In this document: piece after piece, positions 54,001 to 63,000 of the stretch | Layout of the letters: each line of letters begins with the position of its first letter | Position numbering within the stretch: the first letter of the stretch is position 1 | NCBI GenBank assembly: GCA_944800085.1 | Contig: CALYLO010000001.1 | Coordinates: 20,001-84,000 of the forward strand | DNA from: Paenibacillus melissococcoides | Lineage (GTDB): Bacteria; Bacillota; Bacilli; Paenibacillales; Paenibacillaceae | Length of the DNA stretch: 64,000 nt | Direction of reading: 5' to 3' | Made by a program: the position numbers and the translations under genes | Notes under the pieces: model-generated | What the model was told of the DNA's origin: nothing | Database searches by the model: none | What the model saw: only the letters and a program-made list of their open reading frames with translations

Positions 54001-57000
54001 CCGTACGGGCGACCTGGCGCGCTGGATGCCGGACGGCAACGTGGACTTCATCGGCCGGATCGACAATCAGGTGAAAATTCACGGCTATCGGATCGAGCTT
54101 GGAGAAATTGAAGCGGCCATGCAAAATGTTGCCGGCGTGCGTCAAGCGCTTGTCATCGATCGGACGGACGAGCGGGGGCAGAAATATTTGTGCGGGTATG
54201 TCGTAGCGGATTCCAGCTTCGATCTGGAAGGGCTTGTGGCCCATCTGGACGCCGCGCTGCCTTCCCATATGGTGCCTTCGCGCATCATGCGCCTGGATCA
54301 AATGCCGCTTACGCCGAACGGGAAGATCGACCGTAAAGCGCTGCCTGTGCCGGAAGGAAGCATTCGTGCCGAGGCTGCATACACGGCGCCTCGTACTCCT
54401 GCCGAGCAAGCACTTGCGTCGGTCTGGCAGTCGGTGCTGGGCGTGGATCAGGTCGGCACGATGGACAATTTCTTTGCGCTCGGCGGCGATTCGATCAAGG
54501 CCTTGCAGGTATCGTCCCGTCTTTTGCAAACGGGGTACAAGCTGGTCATGAAAGATTTGTTCCATTACCCGACGATTTCCGCCCTTAGTTTGCAGCTGCA
54601 AACGGCGGAGAGAACGGCAAGCCAGGCCGAAGTGACGGGAGAGGTCATCTTGACCCCGATTCAGCGCTGGTTCTTTGAACAAAATCCGGCCGACGTGCAT
54701 CACAGCAACCAGGCGTTCACGCAGTTCTCCAAGCAAGGCTTTGACGAAGAAGCTTTACGCCAAGCGGTGCGTCAGCTTGTCGTGCATCACGATGCTCTCC
54801 GTACGGTTTACCGCCAAACCGAGAACGGCTATACCGCCTGGAACCGCGGCGCCGGGGAGAACGAAGCGCTGTTCGATCTGGAAGTGGTCGATTGCAAGGG
54901 AGCCCGCGACGTGAAAGAAGCGGTAGAGGCAAAGGCAAATGACATTCAAGCGAGCATCGATCTGGAAAACGGCCCGCTGGTGAAGCTTGGCTTGTTCCGC
55001 TGCGACGACGGCGACCACCTGCTCATCGCGATCCATCACTTGGTCGTAGACGGCGTATCCTGGCGGATTCTGCTTGAGGATTTTGCTGCCGGCTATGAGC
55101 AGGCGCTGCAAGGGCAGCCGATCCGTCTGCCGCTCAAAACGGATTCATTCCAAACGTGGGCGAAACAGCTCGCTGATTATGCGAACGGTCCGGCGATGGA
55201 AAGCGAGAGAGAGTATTGGCAGCATATCGAGCAATTGAGCTATGAGCCGCTTCCAAAAGATTTTGAACAAGGCAGATCCAAGCTGAAGGACAGCGGTCTC
55301 GTGACCGTTCGCTGGACAGCGGAGGAAACCGAACAGCTGCTGAAGCAGGCACACCGTGCTTACTGTACGGAAATGAACGATTTGCTGCTTGCCGCGCTTG
55401 GCCTCGCGGTACAAGCTTGGAGCGGCCGGGGACGCGTGCTGGTGAATCTTGAAGGCCACGGCCGGGAAGATATTTTGCCGGATGTGGACATTACGCGCAC
55501 GGTAGGCTGGTTTACAAGCCAATTCCCTGTCGTTCTGGAGCCGGGTCACGCCCAGGCGCTCGGTCATCAGGTGAAACAGGTTAAAGAAAGCTTGCGCCGC
55601 ATTCCGAGCAAAGGAATCGGCTACGGCATCCTGCGTTATTTGTCGGTGCCGCGTCACGGCGAGCGCTTCGCTTTGGAGCCGGAGATCAGCTTTAACTATT
55701 TGGGTCAGTTCGACCAGGATTACGAAAGCAGCGGCTCGCAGCCGTCTCCGTTCAGCCCGGGCTCCGATTCAAGCCCGAATGCAGTGATGGATTTTGTCCT
55801 CGATATCAACGGTATGGTCTCGGAAGGAGTGCTGGAACTCACGATCCGTTATGGGGAAATCCAGTATAAACGGGAAACGGTAGAGCGCCTGGGCACCCTG
55901 CTTCAATCGAGCTTGCGCGAAGTCATCAGCCATTGCGTATCGAAAGAGCGGCCGGAGCTTACGCCTAGCGACGTTCTGCTTCAAGATGTGACGGTGGAGG
56001 AACTGGAGCGGCTGGCTGAACATACGGCGGCGCTCGGCGAACTGGAGAATGTTTACACCCTGACTCCGCTGCAAAAAGGGATGTTGTTCCACAGCCTGCT
56101 GGATGCCGGTTCGGAAGCTTACTTCGAACAGGTGACCTTCGATCTGTACGGAAGCCTGAATGTCGAAGCCTTCACCCAAGGATTGGATACGCTGGTGCAG
56201 CGGAATGAGGCGCTGCGGACCAACTTTATTACCGGCTGGAGAGACGAGCCGATTCAAGTGGTATTCCGCGAGCGGAAGTGTGAAGTGTACTTCGAGGATA
56301 TTCGCTCGGTAAGTGATGAAGACCCGGCGAAGACGATAGCCGATTTCGTCAGCGCGGATAAAGCGAACAAGTTCGATTTGGCCCGAGGCTCTCTTATGCG
56401 CGTGACAGTTTTGCGCACGGGCGACGAGTCCTATCATGTGATCTGGAGTCATCATCATATTTTGATGGACGGCTGGTGCATGTCCTTCATGATCAAGGAA
56501 GTGTTCGACACCTACTTCGCGTATCAGGAGAAGCGGACGCCGGAGCTTCCTCCGGTTACCTCGTACTCCCGATATATCGAATGGCTAGAAGCTCAAGATG
56601 CCGCGAAAGCTTCGCGTTACTGGTCCGAGTATTTGGCGGGTTACGATCAGCAGACCAGGCTGCCCCAGGAGAAAACGCAGCTGAAGCAGGGCTCTTTTGA
56701 AGCGGCTGAAATCGATGTGGAACTCAGCAAGGAACTGACCGGGCAAATCGAGCGGGTTGCGCGTCAGCAGCAGGTGACGCTCAATACGTTCATGCAGACC
56801 GTATGGGGACTGGTTCTACAGATATACAACAACAGCGAGGATGTCGTATTCGGCTCCGTTGTATCCGGGCGTCCGGCGGAAATTCCGGGCATCGAAAGCA
56901 TGATCGGCCTGTTTATTAATACGATCCCGGTCCGTATTCAAGGCAAAGCTGAGGAGACGGTAGCCGATATCTTGAGAAAAACCCAGGATCAAGCGCTGGC

Positions 57001-60000
57001 ATCGGGAGCTTACGAAACGTTCCCGCTGTTCGAAATTCAGTCGCTGAGCGAGCAAAAGCGCGACTTGATCAATCATATTATGGTCTTTGAAAATTATCCG
57101 ATGGAAGAACAGATTGAGCAGGTGGTCGGCGGAGACAAAGAAGCGCTGAAAATCGCTAATATCCAGTCGCCGGAGCAAACGAACTACGACCTGGACATTA
57201 CCGTCATTCCGGAAGAGCATATTATGCTGCGGTTTACGTACAATGCGCTGACGTACAGAGAGGAAGACATCAGGCAGATCCACGGTCACTTTGCCCGGGC
57301 ACTGGAGAAGGTTGCGGCTAACCCGAACATCCGCGTGAATCAGTTGGAGCTTTTGACACCAGCGGAAAAAGACCAAATTCTCGGCGCGTTTAACCCGGCG
57401 CAGCCGGAAGCGGCTCCTGCGGCCGCGTTCCACCGGCTGTTCGAGGAACAGGCGAAACGCACGCCGGAAGCGGAGGCCGTTGTGTACGAAAACGACCGGC
57501 TGACGTATGCGGAGCTGAACGAGCGGGCGAACCGCTTGGCGGCCACGCTGCGCGCAAGCGGCATCGGCCGGGAGACGATCGTCGGCATTCTCGCCGAGCG
57601 TTCGGTGGACTTGCTGGTGGCCGTGCTGGCCGTCTGGAAAGCGGGCGGGGCGTATGTGCCGCTCGACCCGGATTATCCGGCGGACCGCGTGCGGTTCATG
57701 CTTGAAGATAGCGGAGCGAAGGTACTGCTGACGCAAACGCCGCTGCGAGAGCGTGCCGAAGCCTGGCTCGGCGAAGAGGAGCTGGCGCTGGCGGCGGTGC
57801 TGTATCTCGACGACGAAGCGTCGTACAGCGAGGAGCGGGCGAATGCGCCGATTGGCTCCGGCATGGTCTCCGGCAAGCTGACGGATGCTGTGGACGACGG
57901 CGATGAGAGCCATCAGCATGTCGGCACCGACAGCTTCCATGAAGCCCGTCCGGAGGATCTGGCGTACGTGATCTATACGTCGGGAACGACGGGCAAGCCG
58001 AAGGGCGTGATGATCGAGCACCGCAGCCTGGTGAACACGGCGGCGGGCTACCGGCGGGAATACCGGTTGGATCAGTTCCCGGTGCGCCTGCTGCAGCTCG
58101 CCAGCTTCTCGTTCGACGTGTTCGTGGGAGATATCGCGCGGACGCTGTACAACGGAGGCACGATGGTGATTGTGCCGAAGGACGATCGGATCGATCCGTC
58201 TCGTCTCCACCACTGGATGGAGCGGGAGCGGGTCACCATCTTCGAATCGACGCCGGCGCTGATCGTGCCGTTCCTGGAGTACGTGCACGAGCAGCGGCTG
58301 GATATGAGCGGGATGGAGCTGTTGATCACGAGTTCGGACAGCTGCAGCGTGGCGGATTACCGGACCTTGCACGAGCGCTTCGGCTCGTTGTTCCGGATCA
58401 TCAACGCATACGGAGTGACGGAAGCGGCGATCGACTCCAGCTTCTACGACGAGGAGCTGGCGAAGCTGCCGCAGACAGGCCATGTGCCGATCGGCAAAGC
58501 GTGGCTGAATGCGAAATTCTACATCGTGGATGCGCATCTGAACCCGGTGCCGGTCGGGGTGCTGGGCGAGCTGGTGATCGGCGGAGTCGGCGTGGCGCGC
58601 GGGTACTTGAACCGTCCGGAGCTGACGGAAGAGAAGTTCGTAGACAGTCCGTTCGCCGCGGGCGAGCGGCTGTACCGCACGGGCGACTTGGCGCGGTGGA
58701 TGGAGGACGGGAACGTGGACTTCATCGGCCGGATCGACAACCAGGCGAAAATCCGGGGGTACCGGATCGAGACGGGTGAAGTCGAAGCGAAGCTGCTGAG
58801 TGTAGGTGGCGTGAAGGAAGCGGTCGTCGTCGTCAGGGAAGATCAAGAAGGTCAGAAAGCTTTGTGCGCTTATTATACAGCAGAAGAAGGCTTGACGGCG
58901 GCGGACCTGAAGCGGGCGATTGCCAGCGAGCTGCCGGGGTACATGATCCCGTCGTACTTCGTGGAGCTGGAGCGCCTGCCTCTGACGCCGAACGGAAAGA
59001 TCGACCGGAAGGCGCTGCCGGCACCGGAAGGGGGAGCAGGCGGAGGCCGCGAATACGTGGCGCCGCGCACCGAACTGGAGGCGAAGCTGGCCGCCATTTG
59101 GCAGGAGGTGCTTGTTCGGGAGAAGACGGTAGGCGTAACGGACAACTTCTTCGACCTCGGCGGACACTCCCTGCGGGCGACGACGCTTGTCAGCAAAATG
59201 CATAAGGAGCTAGGCGTTGAATTCCCGCTTCGCGACGTATTCCGCTACTCGACGGTTGAGGAAATGGCCGCGGCTATGGAGCGGCTGGAGATCGGCTCGT
59301 TCACGGCTATTCCGGCTGCGGAACCTAGCGAGTATTATCCGCTGTCTTCCGCTCAGAAACGTCTCTATATCTTGAACCAGCTGGAAGGAGGCGAGCTGAG
59401 CTACAACATACCGGGAGCAATGCTGCTCGAAGGGGAGCTCGACCGGCAGCGGTTTGAAGAAGCGTTCCGCGGGCTCGTAGCTCGTCATGAAACGCTGCGT
59501 ACCGGCTTTGAGATGGTAAAAGGCGAAGCGGTTCAGCGGATTTACGAAGAAGCTGCCTTCCAGGTGGAATATGTGCAGATTAGCGGGGAGCAGGCGGAAG
59601 AAACGGTGCGCCAATTCGTTCGTCCGTTTGATCTGGCGAAGCCGCCACTTCTGCGGGTAGGCCTTGCCGAACTGGCGCCGGACCGGCACATTCTGATGTT
59701 CGATACGCATCATATCGTATCTGACGGCGTTTCGATGGACGTACTGATCGAAGAGTTCGTCCGCTTGTACAGCGGGGAGCCGTTGGAGCCGCTCCGCATC
59801 CAGTACAAAGATTATGCGGTATGGCAGCAATCGGACGAGCAGAAAGCTCAGCTTGCCAAGCAGGAAGCCTACTGGCTCGACATGTTCCGCGGAGAGCTGT
59901 CGGTTTTGGAATTGCCGACGGACTATCCGCGCCCGGCTATGCAGAGCTACGAGGGCCGCACGCTGCAATTGTTTATGCATAAGGAGAAAAGCGAGGGTCT

Positions 60001-63000
60001 GAAACGGCTTGCAGCCGAGAACGGCGCAACGCTTTACATGGTTCTGCTTGCGGCGTATAACGTGCTTCTGCATAAATATTCAGGCCAGGAAGACGTGGTG
60101 GTCGGTACACCGATTGCGGGAAGAAATCACAGCGACGTTCAGCAGCTGATCGGGATGTTCGTTAATTCCCTGGCTATCCGCAGTTATCCGGCTGCCGGTA
60201 AGACGTTCCTTGACTACTTAAAGGAAATCAAGGAGACGACGCTGGGCGCTTTTGAACATCAAAATTATCCGTTTGAGGAACTGGTGGATAAGGTGAATGT
60301 GGCTCGCGATTTAAGCCGCAATCCGCTGTTCGATACGATGTTTGCTTTGCAGAATACAGAGAATTTGGAAATCGAGCTTCCTGGACTGCATTTGTCAACG
60401 TATACCAGCGAGGAGATTGTTTCTAAATTCGATCTCAGCTTGGACGTCACGGAGATCGAGGAAGGCTTGGAATATTTGTTTGAATACGCCACTGCTCTTT
60501 ATAAAACCGAAACGGTGGAGAAATTGGCCGCTCACTACTTGCAGCTGCTTGAATCCATTCTCCGCAACCCGTCGGCGACTATTGCCGAGCTGGGCATTTT
60601 GACACCGGCGGAAAAAGAGCAAATTCTCGGCGCGTTTAACCCGGCGCAGCCGGAAGCGGCTCCTGCGGCGGCGTTCCACCGGCTGTTCGAGGAACAGGCG
60701 GAACGCACGCCGGAAGCGGCGGCCGTCGTGTACGAGAACGACCGGCTGACGTATGCGGAGCTGAACGAGCGGGCGAACCGCTTGGCGGCCACGCTGCGCG
60801 CAAGCGGCATCGGCCGGGAGTCAATCGTCGGCATTCTCGCCGAGCGTTCGGTGGACTTGCTGGTGGCCGTGCTGGCCGTCTGGAAAGCGGGCGGGGCGTA
60901 TGTGCCGCTCGATCCCGATTATCCGGCAGACCGCGTGCGGTTCATGCTCGAAGATAGCGGAGTGAAGGTGCTGCTGACGCAAACGCCGCTGCAAGAGCGT
61001 GCCGAAGCCTGGCTCGGCGAAGAGGAGCTGGCGCTGGCAGCGGTGCTGTACCTAGACGACGAAGCGTCGTACAGCGAGGAGCGGGCGAATGCGGCGATTG
61101 GCTCCGGCATTGTTTCCGGCAAGCTGACGGATGCTGTGGACGACGGCGATGAGAGCCATCAGCATGTCGGCACCGACAGCTTCCATGAAGCCCGTCCGGA
61201 GGATCTGGCGTACGTGATCTATACGTCGGGAACGACGGGCAAGCCGAAGGGCGTGATGATTGAGCACCGCAGCCTGGTGAACACGGCGGCGGGCTACCGG
61301 CGGGAATACCGGTTGGATCAGTTCCCGGTGCGCCTGCTGCAGCTCGCAAGCTTCTCGTTCGACGTGTTCGTGGGAGATATCGCGCGGACGTTGTACAACG
61401 GAGGCACGATGGTGATTGTGCCGAAGGACGACCGGATCGATCCGTCTCGTCTCCACCACTGGATGGAGCGGGAGCGGGTCACCATCTTCGAATCGACGCC
61501 GGCGCTGATCGTGCCGTTCCTGGAGTACGTGCACGAGCAGGGGCTGGATATGAGCGGGATGGAGCTGTTGATCACGAGCTCGGACAGCTGCAGCGTGGCG
61601 GATTACCGGACCTTGCAGGAACGCTTCGGCTCGTTGTTCCGGATCATCAACGCCTACGGCGTGACGGAAGCGGCGATCGACTCCAGCTTCTACGACGAGG
61701 AGCTGACGAAGCTGCCGCAGACAGGCCATGTGCCGATCGGCAAAGCGTGGCTGAATGCGAAATTCTACATCGTGGACGCGCATCTGAACCCGGTGCCGAT
61801 CGGGGTGCTGGGCGAGCTGGTTATCGGCGGAGTCGGCGTGGCGCGCGGGTACTTGAACCGTCCGGAGCTGACGGAAGAGAAGTTCATAGACAGTCCGTTC
61901 GCCGCGGGCGAGCGGCTGTACCGCACGGGCGACTTGGCGCGGTGGATGGAGGACGGGAACGTGGACTTCATCGGCCGGATCGACAACCAGGCGAAAATCC
62001 GGGGCTACCGGATTGAGACGGGCGAAGTCGAAGCGAAGATGCTGAGTGTAGGTGGCGTGAAGGAAGCGGTCGTTGTCGTCAGGGAAGATCAAGAAGGTCA
62101 GAAAGCTTTGTGCGCTTATTATACAGCGGAAGAAGGCTTGACGGCGGCGGACCTGAAGCGGGCGATTGCCAGCGAGCTGCCGGGGTACATGATCCCGTCG
62201 TACTTCGTGGAGCTGGAGCGCCTGCCTCTGACACCGAACGGAAAGATCGATCGGAAGGCGCTGCCTGCGCCGGAAGGGGGAGCAAGCGCAGGCCGCGAAT
62301 ACGTGGCGCCGCGCACCGAACTGGAGGCGAAGCTGGCCGCCATTTGGCAGGATGTGCTTGTTCGGGAGAAGGCGGTAGGCGTAACGGACAACTTCTTCGA
62401 CCTCGGCGGGCACTCCCTGCGGGCGACGACGCTGGTCAGCAAGGTGCACAAGGAGCTGAGCGTGGACCTGCCGCTGCGCGATGTGTTCCGGCACTCGACC
62501 ATCGAAGCGATGGCCGAAGCGATCAGCCAATTGGAGCGGCAAGAACACCTCTCCATTCCGGTTCTGGATAAGAGGGATTACTATCCGCTTTCCTCCGTGC
62601 AAAAACGGCTGTACATCCAGCAGCAGATGGAAGGCGCCGAGCTTAGCTACAACATGTCCGGCATGACGGTTCTCGTCGGGCGCTTGGAACGAAATCAATT
62701 CGAGGCGGCGCTCAAAGGATTGATCGCTCGTCACGAAATTTTGCGAACCGGCTTCGAAATGGTCGACGGTGAACCGGTACAACGGATTTATCCGGACTTG
62801 AAGTTTGCCGTCGAGTATACGAAAGCGACGGAAAGTGAAACGAAGAGCATCGCAGACGGCTTTGTGCGCGTCTTTGATTTGGAGCGGCCGCCGCTGCTGC
62901 GTGTGGGCTTAGTCGAATGGGAAGCGGAGCGGCATCTGCTCATGCTGGACATTCATCATATCGTCACGGATGGCATGTCGATGGGCATCTTCGTCGAAGA

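Noticed and set aside
56816..59203. Minus-strand open frame of 795 codons inside pmxE
   Set aside because: Arg/His/Gln-rich shadow of the Dab module, recurring at every Dab module copy.
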